A DNA stretch of 64,000 nt, taken from assembly GCA_022376925.1 (NCBI GenBank), contig JAIOJX010000032.1, positions 116,227,979 to 116,291,978 of the forward strand. Reading direction: 5' to 3'. This document shows, one piece after another, positions 33,560 to 45,991 of the stretch. A model generated the notes under the pieces. That model did not search any database, was not told the DNA's origin, and saw only the letters and a program-made list of their open reading frames with translations. The translations under genes and the position numbers were made by a program. How positions within the stretch are numbered: position 1 is the first letter of the stretch; the number at the start of each line of letters is the position of its first letter. The stretch comes from Tragulus kanchil (lineage: Eukaryota > Chordata > Mammalia > Artiodactyla > Tragulidae).

Positions 33560-35395
33560 ATCATTTTAAAAAGATATATACTTCAAAGTTACAGTCATCA
33601 AGACAGTATGGTACTGGCACAAAGACAGAAATATAGTTCAGTGGAACAAAATAGAAAGTCCAGAGATAAATCCACGCACCTATGGACATCCTATGTTTGA
33701 AAAAGGAGGCAAAAGTATATAATAGAGAAAAGACAATCTCTTCAACAAGTGCTTGGAAAAGTGGTAAACTACATGTAAAAGAATGAAACTAGAACACTTT
33801 TTAATATCATACACAAAAATAAACTCAAAATGGATTAAAGACCTTAACGTAAGACCAGAAGCTATAAAACTCTTAGAGGAAAATATAAACAGAACACTCT
33901 CTAGCATGAATCACAGCACGATCTTCTATGACTCACCTCCCAGAGTAATGTAAATAAAAATAAAAATAAACAAATGAGATCTAATTAAACTTAGAAGTTT
34001 TTGCACAACAAAGGAAACTACAAGCAGAGTGAAAAGAAAGCCCTCAGAATGGGAGAAAATAATAGTAAATGAAACAACTGACAAAAGATTAATCTCCAAA
34101 ATATACAAGCAGCTCATGCAGCTCAATACCAGAAAAATGAACAAGCCAACCAAAAAGTGGGTAAAAGACCTAAATGGACATTTCTCCAAAGAAGACATAT
34201 AGATGGCTAAGAAACACACAAGAACATGTTCAACAATCAGTCCTTACTAGAGAAATGTAAATCAAAACCATAATCTCATATCATATCATACCAGTCAGAA
34301 TGGCCATCATCAAAAAATTTACAAACAATAAATGCTGAAGAGGATGTGGAGAAAAGGGAACCCTCTTACACTGTTGGTGGGAATGCAAACTGGTACAGCC
34401 ATTATGAAGAACAGTGGAGATTCCTTAAAAAAACTGGGAACAGAACTGCCAAATGATGCAGAAATCCCACTGCTGTGCATATACCCCCAGGAACCAGAAT
34501 TGAAAGAGACACGTGGGCTTCCCTGGTGGTTCAGTGGGTAAAGAGTCTGCCTTGCAGCACAAGGGGTGTCAGTTCGATCCCTGGCCCAGGGAGATCCCAC
34601 GTGCCATGGACCAGCTGGGCTGGTGTGTCCAGTTAGGAGCCAGCACTCAGGAGCGCATGTGCCCAGGGCTAGTGCTCTGCAATGAGAGAGACTACTGCGA
34701 TGGGAGGCCCACAAAGGCCAAAAGTGTAAAAAAAAAAAAAAAAAGAAAGAAAGAGACACATGTACACCAGTGTTCACTGCAGCACTATTTACAATAGTTA
34801 GTATGGAAGCAACCTAGATATCCATTGGCAGATGAATGGATAAGGAAGCTATGATACATATACACAATGGAATATTACTCAGCTATAAAAAAAGAAACAC
34901 ATGTGAGTCAGTTCCAATGAGGTGGATGAACCTGGAGCCTATTAGACAGAATGAAGTAAGTCAGAGAAAGACAGACACTGTATATTGATGTATATATATA
35001 CAATTTAGGAAGATGGTACTGATCATCCTACATGCAGGGCAGCAAAGGAGATACAGATGTAAATAACAGACTTTTGGACTCACTAGGAGAAAGCAAGGGT
35101 GAGATGATTTGAGAGAATAGCACTGAAACATGTACATTACCATATGTACAATACATGACCAGTGCAAGTTCAATGCCTGAAGCAGGACACCCAAAGCTGG
35201 TGCTCTGGGACAACCCAGAGGGATAGGGTGGGGAGGGAGGAGGGTGAGAGGCTCAGGATGGGGAGAACACATGCACACCTGTGGCCACTTCATGTTGAGA
35301 TATGGCAAAACCATTACAATGTTGCAAAATGATTATCCTCCAATTAAAATAAATAAAATTAAAATTAAAATAAATAAATAAATACATACATACTT
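33560..35395 (+). mobile_element. L1 ORF2 3' part and 3' UTR, split by a SINE
   Basis: Sense L1. The ORF2 C-terminal region starts near gacagtatggtactggcaca and passes through cccactgctgtgcatatacc. A SINE interrupts it at 34516-34748. The 3' UTR follows, with gtaagtcagagaaagacaga and a terminal (AAATA) tail near 35340-35395. Multiple stops; not functional. The 3' UTR half is duplicated. Confidence 0.88.
34516..34748 (+). mobile_element. Short-form tRNA-Glu SINE (copy E)
   Basis: Sense element: head ggcttccctggtggttcagt, body to gatgggaggcccac, then directly poly(A). The distal body and C-rich tract of the long form are absent. Target duplication gaaagagacacRtg at 34502-34515 and 34749-34762 within L1. 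Confidence 0.9.
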
Positions 35396-37205
35396 ACTTG
35401 GAACATTTTAACTTTTAACATATATAAATGTAGATTCATTCTCCAATTTTTTGATATAAGGCCAAAGCATGAACTTCTGACTGACTTTCCAGATCTTTTG
35501 TGCATAAATCACACCCATAATATATTGCCTACAATTCTTGGTTTTAGTTTTTCATAGTGGAACAAGAACTTAAAGAAATTATAGTACAGATTCTTAGATT
35601 GTGGTGATGTTTTCACTCAATCTGTCTTACCCACATGTTTTTCAACAGCAATTATTTTAAAAACTCACCGTAATTTTCAGCTTGACTTTCATAAAACAAC
35701 AATACTAACAAACAACACCTCTTTCCAATTCTATTTTGTTGCATTTACAAAATATAGGCAGTTACATTAACCGCTACCAGTGGCATAAACAGGATTAGAA
35801 CAAGTACCACTGAGTCTTGATAAGCATGCCATTTAGCTGGTGGGAGAAGCAGTGGATGGCCATACTGTTTAATAGCAAAATTGACAGTAACCGTTAGGTG
35901 AGAGTATATTGGAGGCATTAGTTAGTGTGTTTCATAGAGCACAGAGTGTTGGTTAACTTGGCCAGTCAGTTAGGTAGAAGCTGTTGAAAAGAGCTATTAT
36001 ATTAGTATGGAAGCAACCTAGATATCCATTGGCAGATGAATGGATAAGGAAGCTATGATACATATACACAATGGAATATTACTCAGCTATAAAAGAAACA
36101 CATGTGAGTCAGTTCCAATGAGGTGGATGAACCTGGAGCCTATTAGACAGAATGAAGTAAGTCAGAGAAAGACAGACACTGTATATTGATGTATATATAT
36201 ACAATTTAGGAAGATGGTACTGATCATCCTATATGCAGGGCAGCAAAGGAGATACAGATGTAAATAACAGACTTTTGGACTCACTAGGAGAAAGCAAGGG
36301 TGAGATGATTTGAGAGAATAGCACTGAAACATGTACATTACCATATGTACAATACATGACCAGTGCAAGTTCAATGCCTGAAGCAGGACACCCAAAGCTG
36401 GTGCTCTGGGACAACCCAGAGGGATAGGGTGGGGAGGGAGGAGGGTGAGAGGCTCAGGATGGGGAGAACACATGCACACCTGTGGCCACTTCATGTTGAG
36501 ATATGGCAAAACCATTACAATGTTGCAAAATGATTATCCTCCAATTAAAATAAATAAAATTAAAAATTAAAATAAATAAATAAATACATACATACTTACT
36601 TGGAACATTTTAACTTTTAACATATATAAATGTAGATTCATTCTCCAATTTTTTGATATAAGGCCAAAGCATGAACTTCTGACTGACTTTCCAGATCTTT
36701 TGTGCATAAATCACACCCATAATATATTGCCTACAATTCTTGGTTTTAGTTTTTCATAGTGGAACAAGAACTTAAAGAAATTATAGTACAGATTCTTAGA
36801 TTGTGGTGATGTTTTCACTCAATCTGTCTTACCCACATGTTTTTCAACAGCAATTATTTTAAAAACTCACCGTAATTTTCAGCTTGACTTTCATAAAACA
36901 ACAATACTAACAAACAACACCTCTTTCCAATTCTATTTTGTTGCATTTACAAAATATAGGCAGTTACATTAACCGCTACCAGTGGCATAAACAGGATTAG
37001 AACAAGTACCACTGAGTCTTGATAAGCATGCCATTTAGCTGGTGGGAGAAGCAGTGGATGGCCATACTGTTTAATAGCAAAATTGACAGTAACCGTTAGG
37101 TGAGAGTATATTGGAGGCATTAGTTAGTGTGTTTCATAGAGCACAGAGTGTTGGTTAACTTGGCCAGTCAGTTAGGTAGAAGCTGTTGAAAAGAGCTATT
37201 ATATT
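34798..37205. repeat. Direct tandem duplication 12 (unit about 1,203 bp)
   Basis: Copy 1 is 34798-36001 and copy 2 is 36002-37205. Differences are A-run lengths near 34890 and 35360 and one base near 35030. The unit spans the L1 3' UTR and unclassified DNA (35396-36001). The largest of the eighteen. Confidence 0.95.
36002..36596 (+). mobile_element. L1 3' UTR (copy)
   Basis: Second copy of the L1 segment 34798-35395 through tandem duplication 12. Unclassified DNA follows to 37205. Confidence 0.88.
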
Positions 37206-37341
37206 ATTATTCTCTTTGTTTCTACCACTGACCTAGTTACTTGGCCACCTGTCTCTTCAGCTGATCCGTGCTGAAGGAAAACATCTCACTTAGGCCTGGT
37301 TCACTGTCTAGATTTACTTCTAAGTTAATAAGGGACAGAAG

Positions 37342-37608
37342 GTCTTCCCTGGTGGTCCAGTGGATAAAGAGTCCACCTTGCAGTGCAAGGGGCACCGGTT
37401 TGATTCCTGGCCTGGGAAGATCCCATGTGCTGCGGAGCAGCTGGACCGGTGTGTCCAATAGGAGCCAGTGCTCTGCAGTGCATGCACCTAGAGCTAGTGC
37501 TCTGCAACGAGAGAGGCCACAGCAATGGGAGGCCCCACACAGGCCAAAGAATAAAGACGAATGAAAATAAATAAATAAAAAACCAATAAAAGAGGCCAAA
37601 AAAATAAA
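37342..37608 (+). mobile_element. tRNA-Glu SINE, intermediate form
   Basis: Sense element with head ggtcttccctggtggtccag and body gagaggccacagcaatggga, ending in A-rich repeats. It has the spacer caataaaagaggccaaa but no C-rich tract. Target duplication aataagggacagaRg at 37327-37341 and 37609-37623. Confidence 0.88.
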
Positions 37609-37623
37609 AATAAGGGACAGAGG

Positions 37624-38660
37624 AAGACATGGAGTCCCCAAGGAATGGAAACTGATTGGTTGGAGACTTTAAAATATTTGTAATTGAAGAGTTACTCTTT
37701 ACTGCTAAGAGTTTTGTGTCCCTGATAAGCTGAGATAAGGTACAGAGTGGGGAGAAAAGATCTACTTCCCATGCTGTCCTCAGATGAAGCACAGCATTGT
37801 GGCAAGGAAGAGGATCTGACTTTAATTAGTCAGACCATCACCCTACTAAACTCCACTGAAACCAAAACAAACCAGGCAGTCTCATATGTCATAAGAATTA
37901 AAGGCATGGTTCCCACTTCCTAACGATGCTTTTACAGAAACCGTTCCACTGTAAAACTTTATGATTTGAATCTTTATAGCCGCCAGCAGAGCACATGTTC
38001 ACTGCCTTAAATTATAACTTAATCACAATAGAAGCTGACTTTCCAGCCCTTTGCAGTCAAGACAAGAGAGGCAAGGGGCCTGAGGAACAAACTGCCTCCT
38101 CTCCCTCTGCCCACCTGCCTTCTCCTGGGTTATATAGTCCCAAGAAAGTGGAGGGATAGGAGGAAACACACACCTCACACCCAGAAAGACCTAAAAGCTG
38201 GAACCTTCCAGAAATATCTAGAGACATGAATATATAAGTCCATCCAGGACTTATGAGGCTTGGTGAAGACAAAGTGAGTGCTGCCAAGAAGCCAGACAAG
38301 AAGGGTAAGAGAAAGGAAAAACCAGCAGGGTTCGCAGGCATCTTGATCCTACCTCATCATTCCACCAGTCAGATGGCTCTCCCTTAAGTTTAGTTGAACA
38401 TCTTGCTGGAGACTGACTTGACAAAAACGGAAACAGAAGCTAAACCCTTCCTACCTCTCCTCAGTTCAATGTGGCTAAAATATAAAGAGTGAGGAGAGAG
38501 TGACAGAAGATGTTTAACAGAAAGAGTCTCCTGTACTACATCAATAAACTTCTATTTCATCATTTCAGTAATAATGAGTGATGAAAATGTTTTGAAGTAC
38601 CACGATGAGACTACCTCTTTTTCCTATGTTGTGCATTACATCATAGTTTGTATAGATGTT
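37624..38660. other. Unclassified non-coding DNA
   Basis: No transposon, exon or RNA gene recognised. A 94-codon frame on the minus strand (38057-38341) has no recognisable domain. Most of this stretch lies in tandem duplication 13. Confidence 0.4.
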
Positions 38661-38668
38661 TTTTTTTT

Positions 38669-38928
38669 ATTATTTTTTGGGCCACTTCTATTGGTCTTTC
38701 ATTTATTTCCATCTTTGTTTTTTGGTCTGTGTGGGCCTCCCATCGCAGTGGCCTCTCTCCCTGCAGAGTACTGGCTCTGGGCGCATGTGCTCCAGAGCTC
38801 CTGCTCGGTAGTTGGACACATAGGTCCAGCCGCTCCGTGGCATCTGGGATCTTCCCAGGCCAGGGATGGAATTGGCGTCCCTTGCACTGCAAGGTGGTGT
38901 CCTTACCCACTGGGCCACCAGGGAAGCC
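38669..38928 (-). mobile_element. Long-body tRNA-Glu SINE (copy F)
   Basis: Antisense; ggccacttctattggtcttt at the left and reversed head at the right. G-rich tract absent. Imperfect flanking duplication around tagatgtttttt. Confidence 0.87.
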
Positions 38929-39779
38929 CTAGAGATTGCTTTTTTCAAAGACTCCACATCCAAAGAACAGATATAATATAAAAGATTGACTAGCCAATGT
39001 CATAAGAATTAAAGGCATGGTTCCCACTTCCTAACGATGCTTTTACAGAAACCGTTCCACTGTAAAACTTTATGATTTGAATCTTTATAGCCGCCAGCAG
39101 AGCACATGTTCACTGCCTTAAATTATAACTTAATCACAATAGAAGCTGACTTTCCAGCCCTTTGCAGTCAAGACAAGAGAGGCAAGGGGCCTGAGGAACA
39201 AACTGCCTCCTCTCCCTCTGCCCACCTGCCTTCTCCTGGGTTATATAGTCCCAAGAAAGTGGAGGGATAGGAGGAAACACACACCTCACACCCAGAAAGA
39301 CCTAAAAGCTGGAACCTTCCAGAAATATCTAGAGACATGAATATATAAGTCCATCCAGGACTTATGAGGCTTGGTGAAGACAAAGTGAGTGCTGCCAAGA
39401 AGCCAGACAAGAAGGGTAAGAGAAAGGAAAAACCAGCAGGGTTCGCAGGCATCTTGATCCTACCTCATCATTCCACCAGTCAGATGGCTCTCCCTTAAGT
39501 TTAGTTGAACATCTTGCTGGAGACTGACTTGACAAAAACGGAAACAGAAGCTAAACCCTTCCTACCTCTCCTCAGTTCAATGTGGCTAAAATATAAAGAG
39601 TGAGGAGAGAGTGACAGAAGATGTTTAACAGAAAGAGTCTCCTGTACTACATCAATAAACTTCTATTTCATCATTTCAGTAATAATGAGTGATGAAAATG
39701 TTTTGAAGTACCACGATGAGACTACCTCTTTTTCCTATGTTGTGCATTACATCATAGTTTGTATAGATGTTTTTTTTTT

Positions 39780-40039
39780 ATTATTTTTTGGGCCACTTCT
39801 ATTGGTCTTTCATTTATTTCCATCTTTGTTTTTTGGTCTGTGTGGGCCTCCCATCGCAGTGGCCTCTCTCCCTGCAGAGTACTGGCTCTGGGCGCATGTG
39901 CTCCAGAGCTCCTGCTCGGTAGTTGGACACATAGGTCCAGCCGCTCCGTGGCATCTGGGATCTTCCCAGGCCAGGGATGGAATTGGCGTCCCTTGCACTG
40001 CAAGGTGGTGTCCTTACCCACTGGGCCACCAGGGAAGCC
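39780..40039 (-). mobile_element. Long-body SINE (copy of F)
   Basis: Second copy of 38669-38928 through tandem duplication 13. Confidence 0.87.
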
Positions 40040-40096
40040 CTAGAGATTGCTTTTTTAAAAGACTCCACATCCAAAGAACAGCTATAATATAAAAAG

Positions 40097-40910
40097 ATGC
40101 TCGACATCCATAGTCATTCAACAAATGCAAATCCAAACCACAATGAAATATGACTTCACGTCATATTTAATAGCCACAGGATGGCTATTAAAACAAACAA
40201 AAAAGAAAAGAGCAAGTGTTGTCCAGGACGTGGAGAAATTGGAATCCTCATACTCTGCTGATAGGAAAAATAGCTTTAAATGGTGCAGCCACTACAGAAA
40301 ATTATTTGGCTGTCCAACAGAATATTAAACATAGAGTTACCATATGATCCAGCACTTTTATTCCTAGGTAAATACCCAAGAGAACTGAACATATATCCAC
40401 AACAAATCCCTGTACACAAATATTTATAACAGCATTATTCATAATAGCCAAAAAGTGAAAACAATCCAAATGCCCATCAAGCAATGAATGGATAAGCAGA
40501 ATGTGACAAATCCATATGATGGAATATTATTCAGCCATACAAAGGACTGAGGTGCTAAATATATGTTACAATGTGGGTGAAGCTCAGAAACATTATGCTA
40601 AGTGAAAGAAGCCAGACATAAAAGGTCATACGTTATACAGTTCTATTTATGTGTAATGTTCAGATTAGACAAATCTACAAAGACAGAAGGTAGATTTGTG
40701 GTTCTTGAGAGATAGAGGAAGGGAAAGAATTGGGAAATAAAGGTTTTTTTTTTGAAATCCAGGGGAAGCATTCTGGCATTAGATAGCAGTGACGGCTATA
40801 CAATGTTGTGAATATACTAAAACCCATTGAGTTGTACAGGTTAAGATCATTAAAATGATTAATTTTATGTTATGTGAGTTTTTGTCATAATTTTTAGAAA
40901 AGGCTGAAGA
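40097..40910 (+). mobile_element. Old L1 3' part
   Basis: Sense L1 ORF2 end and 3' UTR: atggaatattattcagccat, ggtgaagctcagaaacatta, gtacaggttaagatcattaa. Degraded. Confidence 0.8.
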
Positions 40911-40914
40911 GGAG

Positions 40915-41310
40915 CAAGAGTAATTATCCTCCAATTAAAATTAATTAATTAAAAAATAAATATGCTGTCATAAACACAAAGCCTTCATTTCCTGCCCAAT
41001 TGCCAGTTACACATATCAAATTTACCTCTCACCCAGCTACGTGCTCAAATACTTTTTAATTCAAATTATTTTCCTTATAACTGAACCCTTAGTTCCCTAG
41101 TGTCCAACATGTTTCTTACCACTTTTTTCCTGGTTAGAAATTTTAAATGAATACACAGACACACAAACTCACACAAAATTTAAAGGGCATAATCACTGCC
41201 TATTTCTATGTGTAGAAGATATTATGTTGTAGACCTCAAATATTACAATATTGTGTACCTGAAACTAATACAATGTTCTATGTAAATTATATACCAATGA
41301 AATAAATAAA
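40915..41310 (+). mobile_element. L1 3' end pieces
   Basis: Two short sense L1 3' ends, attatcctccaattaaaatt at about 40921 and gtgtacctgaaactaataca at about 41253, separated by unclassified AT-rich DNA. Confidence 0.55.
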
Positions 41311-41528
41311 CAAATGAGTAAGCAAACATAGCCAGTGAGACTAATCTTAAACCTATTGGCATAATCTAGGTGAGCTATGATAAGACTGAGAAAGGAAAAG
41401 CCAGTGGAGATCTGATGAGGGCCTGAATTAGAATAGTAATAGTGGGCACAGAGAGGAGGAGACAGAATTCAGAATGTAATAATCTCTTTACACTAGTAAG
41501 GAGTCTGGTGGTTAATCAGAATGTGGTC

Positions 41529-41800
41529 ATTGTTGCTGTTCAGTTGCTAAATTGTGTCTGACTCTTTGAGACCCCATGAACTACAGCATGCCAGACTTTC
41601 CTGTCTTTCACTATCTCCCAGAGTTTGCTCAAATTCATGCCCATGGAGTCAGTGAGGCTATCTAGCCATCTCATCCTCTGCCACCCTCTTTTCCTTTTGC
41701 CTTCAATCTTTCCCAGCATCATAGTCTTTTCTAATAAGTCGGTTTTTCGCATCAGATGGCCAATATGTTAGAGATTCAGTATCAGTCCTTCAAATGAATA
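41529..41800 (-). mobile_element. BovB LINE 3' end
   Basis: Antisense BovB; the minus-strand frame still reads RMRWLDSLTDS, the conserved end of the BovB reverse-transcriptase protein. Followed by a 25-base Bov-tA head fragment at 41804-41830. Bracketed by ttaaYcagaatgtg at about 41513 and 41863. Confidence 0.85.
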
Positions 41801-41876
41801 TTGGGTTTCCCTGGGGGCTCAGATGGAAATAGACACGGGCTGGAGAAACTAAGACTTTTGCTATTAACCAGAATGT

Positions 41877-42085
41877 GTGTGTATTAGTTATTCAGTCATG
41901 TCCGATTCTCTGCGACCACATGCACTGTAGCCCATCATGCACCTCTGTCCAGGGGATTCTCCAAGCAAGAATACTGGAGTGGGTTGTCATTCCCTTCTCC
42001 AGGGGATCTTCCTGACATGGAGATCGAATCCGGATCTCCTGCATTGCAGGCAGATTCTTTACCATCTGTTCCACCAGGGAAGCCC
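41877..42085 (-). mobile_element. Bov-tA SINE
   Basis: Complete antisense Bov-tA (ccgattctctgcgaccacat; tgcattgcaggcagattctt; ending gggaagccc). It sits directly beside the BovB insertion and shares its target sequence (ttaaccagaatg on the left, ttaattagaata on the right). Confidence 0.9.
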
Positions 42086-43235
42086 TTAATTAGAATAGGA
42101 AATGTAAAAAGAGGAGGAATGGGTTGGAAGGAAAAAATGATTTCTTTTTTGGACATGATAACTGTGAGTTGCTTACGGAATTTTCATTCATTCATTTAAC
42201 AAATATTTAATACATATCTACTGGGTGCTTCCTGGGAGTATATCCAGGAGGCAGATGGAGACACAATCTTTGAGTTTTAAATTGGACATAGTTCAGTATT
42301 AACAACAGAGAATGGATGTGACTGTTTATGAAAAGTGTATAAAGGAGAAATGCAGGCAAAAGACAATCCTTGAGGGTTAAGATCCCTCAGGAGAGATGAT
42401 GAAAAAAGTGATCTAAAAGGCAGAAAATGCAGAACTCAAGGAAACAGAGTTTTAAAAGGATGGCAGCAGGCTTCTCTGGTGGCTCAGACAGTGAAAAAAG
42501 AAGGCAGCAATGTCAGTAACACTGAAGAGAGTTCTGGTTAAACAAAGTTGAAAAGTATCCATTGGGTTCAGTAATTAGGAAGTCTTACTGGCCTAAAGGT
42601 GGAATGATGGAATTCAACACTGGACCATGATGAATAGGAGAATGGGGAATGAATAGGAGATAAGGAAGTGGAGACATTTTATATTCTCAACAAATACTTG
42701 TTACAGTATGTCTGCTATGTGTCAAGCTGTAATAGGGAGGAAGTCCTTTTAAAAGGCTTGGGAATAATGGGAAGGAAAGAAATGGAACAGTAAGTAGAGG
42801 AGCACATGGACATGAAGGAAAAAAGGGAGAGGTGGAAGGTATAGGTGAGTACAGGCTGAAAGTAAAAGAAGTTCACGGTCGATGAGTTCTGAGTGATAAG
42901 GTTCACAGTGTGGCCATGGGACTAGGTAGTAAACTAAATTTCTAAATTTCTTTAGAAATTAATAGGCCAAGAAACTCCACATCAGGTATTGGATTATTCC
43001 ATCCAACAAACAAGTCAAAAGAGTCAGACAAGTGTCAGAAATAAGAAGAAACAGACAATATGACAGTGGAACAGCAAAGGCCTCAAAAAACGGAGGATTG
43101 TGTTTATCCTTTTATTTCTTTTTCACAAATAAACAAAGCCATATATTATACTGTCAACTGCACAGTACACACTGCACAAATAAACACTGCCAACTGATTG
43201 ATATGTCCTCTCAAAAGCATCTCACATTTGGCACA
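42086..43235. other. Unclassified non-coding DNA
   Basis: Contains one tiny Bov-tA head fragment (cttctctggtggctcagaca at about 42471). No other recognisable element or gene. Confidence 0.4.
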
Positions 43236-43343
43236 TTCTAAACTGAACCCCTGAGATTTCTCAAATGTAGTTATCTTTCATTGTTTTCTGTCTGAGTGAA
43301 TAGTACCAACATCTACTCAATTAGGAAATATTAATATTACTGA

Positions 43344-43716
43344 AGAATTGATGTTTTTGAATTGTGGTGCTGGAAAAGACTCTCAAGAGTCCCTTGGACA
43401 GTAAGGAGATCAAACCAGCCAATCCTAAAGGAAATCAACCCTGAATATTCATTGCAAGGACTGATGCTGAAGCTGAAGCCCCAATACTTTAGCCACCTGG
43501 TGAGAAGAGACGACTCACTGGCAGAGACCTTGATGCTGGGAAAGATTGAGGGCAGGAGGAGAAGGAGGAGACAGAGGATGAGATGGTTGGATGGCATCAC
43601 TGACTCAGTGGACATGAGTTGGAGCAACTCAAGGAGATGGCGAAAGACAGGGAAGCCTGGAGTGCTGCAGCCCATGGGGTCACAAAGTTGGACACACCTT
43701 AATGACTGAACAACAA
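43344..43716 (+). mobile_element. BovB LINE 3' end (RT C-terminus)
   Basis: Sense BovB with a frame open from 43362 to 43709 that still encodes the reverse-transcriptase C-terminus (TLMLGKIEGRRRRR, RMRWLDGITDS). 5'-truncated. Target duplication aatattactga at about 43333-43343 and 43717-43727. Not a functional gene. Confidence 0.92.
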
Positions 43717-43959
43717 AATATTACTGATAAGTTCCTTCTGCTCTGTCACTCCTCAGATGGCGGCCATCACCAAGTCTGGTCTTTTACTTCTTAAACCTCT
43801 TTCACATTTCCCCAGCTGGCTCCACTGTTAGCACTCTCATTGGAGTCACCATCCTCTCTGGTCTATCGCATCTGCTTCCTAACTCACCTGTGCCCACCTG
43901 CTCTTGCTTCTCTCCAATCCATCCTCCACTCAGAAGCCAGATTAATAGTTTCAAAACAT

Positions 43960-44348
43960 GAATCTGATCAAAGCACTGGTCCCCTGTTTGTCCCTCTTCA
44001 AACCCTCTGAAAGTTCTCCAAGACAGACTTCCAGCTCCCAGCTTCGCCTCATACCACATGCTCATCACCATTTCCTGTCTCTTTTGTCCTGGGCCTTGTC
44101 CTGAGCCCTCCTGATAAAGCCTTCACACATGATGTTGGCTCTGCCTAGTATGTTTTCCCTCCCCTTGATGTCCAGTTAAAGTCCTATTCAGTCTAGTCAG
44201 CTCAACCTTCCTAAGATCCCTGTGTGGATCATATCACACTCTTGGGCTTTCATAGCCTGCCACTGTTTCAGTTTTACATTTGTTTGAATAAATATTTGAT
44301 TAATGTCTGTCTCCATGAGGACAGGGGCTGTGCCTGACATGTTGAAGG
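43960..44348 (+). mobile_element. L2 LINE 3' region
   Basis: Sense L2 (agaagccagattaatagttt to gaggacaggggctgtgcctg). Cut by the duplication junction before its true end. Confidence 0.65.
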
Positions 44349-44455
44349 TTCTAAACTGAACCCCTGAGATTTCTCAAATGTAGTTATCTTTCATTGTTTT
44401 CTGTCTGAGTGAATAGTACCAACATCTACTCAATTAGGAAATATTAATATTACTG

Positions 44456-44828
44456 AAGAATTGATGTTTTTGAATTGTGGTGCTGGAAAAGACTCTCAAG
44501 AGTCCCTTGGACAGTAAGGAGATCAAACCAGCCAATCCTAAGGAAATAAACCCTAAATATTCACTGGGAGGACTGATACTGAAGCTGAAGCCCCAATACT
44601 TTAGCCACCTGGTGAGAAGAGACGACTCACTGGCAGAGACCTTGATGCTGGGAAAGATTGAGGGCAGGAGGAGAAGGAGGAGACAGAGGATGAGATGGTT
44701 GGATGGCATCACTGACTCAGTGGACATGAGTTGGAGCAACTCAAGGAGATGGCGAAAGACAGGGAAGCCTGGAGTGCTGCAGCCCATGGGGTCACAAAGT
44801 TGGACACACCTTAATGACTGAACAACAA
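44456..44828 (+). mobile_element. BovB 3' end (copy)
   Basis: Second copy of 43344-43716 through tandem duplication 14, with a localised cluster of substitutions near 44524-44573. Confidence 0.92.
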
Positions 44829-45072
44829 AATATTACTGATAAGTTCCTTCTGCTCTGTCACTCCTCAGATGGCGGCCATCACCAAGTCTGGTCTTTTACT
44901 TCTTAAACCTCTTTCACATTTCCCCAGCTGGCTCCACTGTTAGCACTCTCATTGGAGTCACCATCCTCTCTGGTCTATCGCATCTGCTTCCTAACTCACC
45001 TGTGCCCACCTGCTCTTGCTTCTCTCCAATCCATCCTCCACTCAGAAGCCAGATTAATAGTTTCAAAACATG

Positions 45073-45496
45073 AATCTGATCAAAGCACTGGTCCCCTGTT
45101 TGTCCCTCTTCAAACCCTCTGAAAGTTCTCCAAGACAGACTTCCAGCTCCCAGCTTCGCCTCATACCACATGCTCATCACCATTTCCTGTCTCTTTTGTC
45201 CTGGGCCTTGTCCTGAGCCCTCCTGATAAAGCCTTCACACATGATGTTGGCTCTGCCTAGTATGTTTTCCCTCCCCTTGATGTCCAGTTAAAGTCCTATT
45301 CAGTCTAGTCAGCTCAACCTTCCTAAGATCCCTGTGTGGATCATATCACACTCTTGGGCTTTCATAGCCTGCCACTGTTTCAGTTTTACATTTGTTTGAA
45401 TAAATATTTGATTAATGTCTGTCTCCATGAGGACAGGGGCTGTGCCTGACATGTTGAAGGAACTCAGTAAATATTTATTGAATGAATGAATGATTT
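45073..45496 (+). mobile_element. L2 3' region with terminus
   Basis: Second copy of 43960-44348 that continues to the genuine L2 end, atttattgaatgaatgaatg. Confidence 0.68.
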
Positions 45497-45990
45497 GGTA
45501 ATAAGCTTGCTCAATGCTATTAAGTGGCAAATCTGGGACTGTGTCCCAAGAGACGATGCATTAGGTGGGAGGTTCGAAAGATGAGCTCCAAGATCCCTTC
45601 TGTTTCTGAGAATTTTGTGCTTTTAGGTGAACTTCCATTATTTTCCTTTCCCTTCTTTCCCTAGGCTGACTTGCTTGGCCTTGTCAACATCCCTCCACTG
45701 GGTACCATAAGGAATTAAAGACTCTGAGGACTGAAAAAAATTAGTTACTTTGGCTGCTAGAAACCTTTCTTTTTTCAGATGCTTTAAAGTAATCCCCCTT
45801 CAACAAACAGCTTTTAACTGGTCACTTAGTCAGTCCTTAAACACATCTAGTAATAGAGCTCAGTTCTTCTTGAAGTATTTCTTCTAATTTTTTAATATAT
45901 ATTTTAATACTATAAGAGTTAAGCAGTTTTTTCATATAGTTATTGGTCATTTGTATTTCTTTCTTATATCTTCTCCCCATTCTTCTCTTT
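45497..45990. other. Unclassified non-coding DNA
   Basis: No recognisable repeat except a possible weak antisense L1 near 45920-45990. No gene. Confidence 0.35.
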
Positions 45991-45991
45991 T

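Larger units (their letters stand above)
37886..40096. repeat. Direct tandem duplication 13 (unit 1,111 bp)
   Basis: Copy 1 is 37886-38996 and copy 2 is 38997-40096. They agree except for the last 60 bases of copy 1, where single-base changes accumulate (38945-38996 against 40056-40096). Confidence 0.95.
43236..45460. repeat. Direct tandem duplication 14 (unit about 1,112 bp)
   Basis: Copy 1 is 43236-44348 and copy 2 is 44349-45460. They agree except for about ten changes confined to roughly 45 bases of the BovB element (about 43412-43462 against 44524-44573). Confidence 0.94.

Noticed and set aside
38057..38341. 94-codon minus-strand frame, present again at 39168-39452
   Set aside because: Hydrophobic, low-complexity translation without recognisable domain or splice context. 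Its repetition comes from tandem duplication 13, not from selection.
43362..43709. 115-codon frame with reverse-transcriptase-like residues
   Set aside because: It is the truncated C-terminus of a BovB element with an insertion signature, not a host gene. It is listed as a mobile element.
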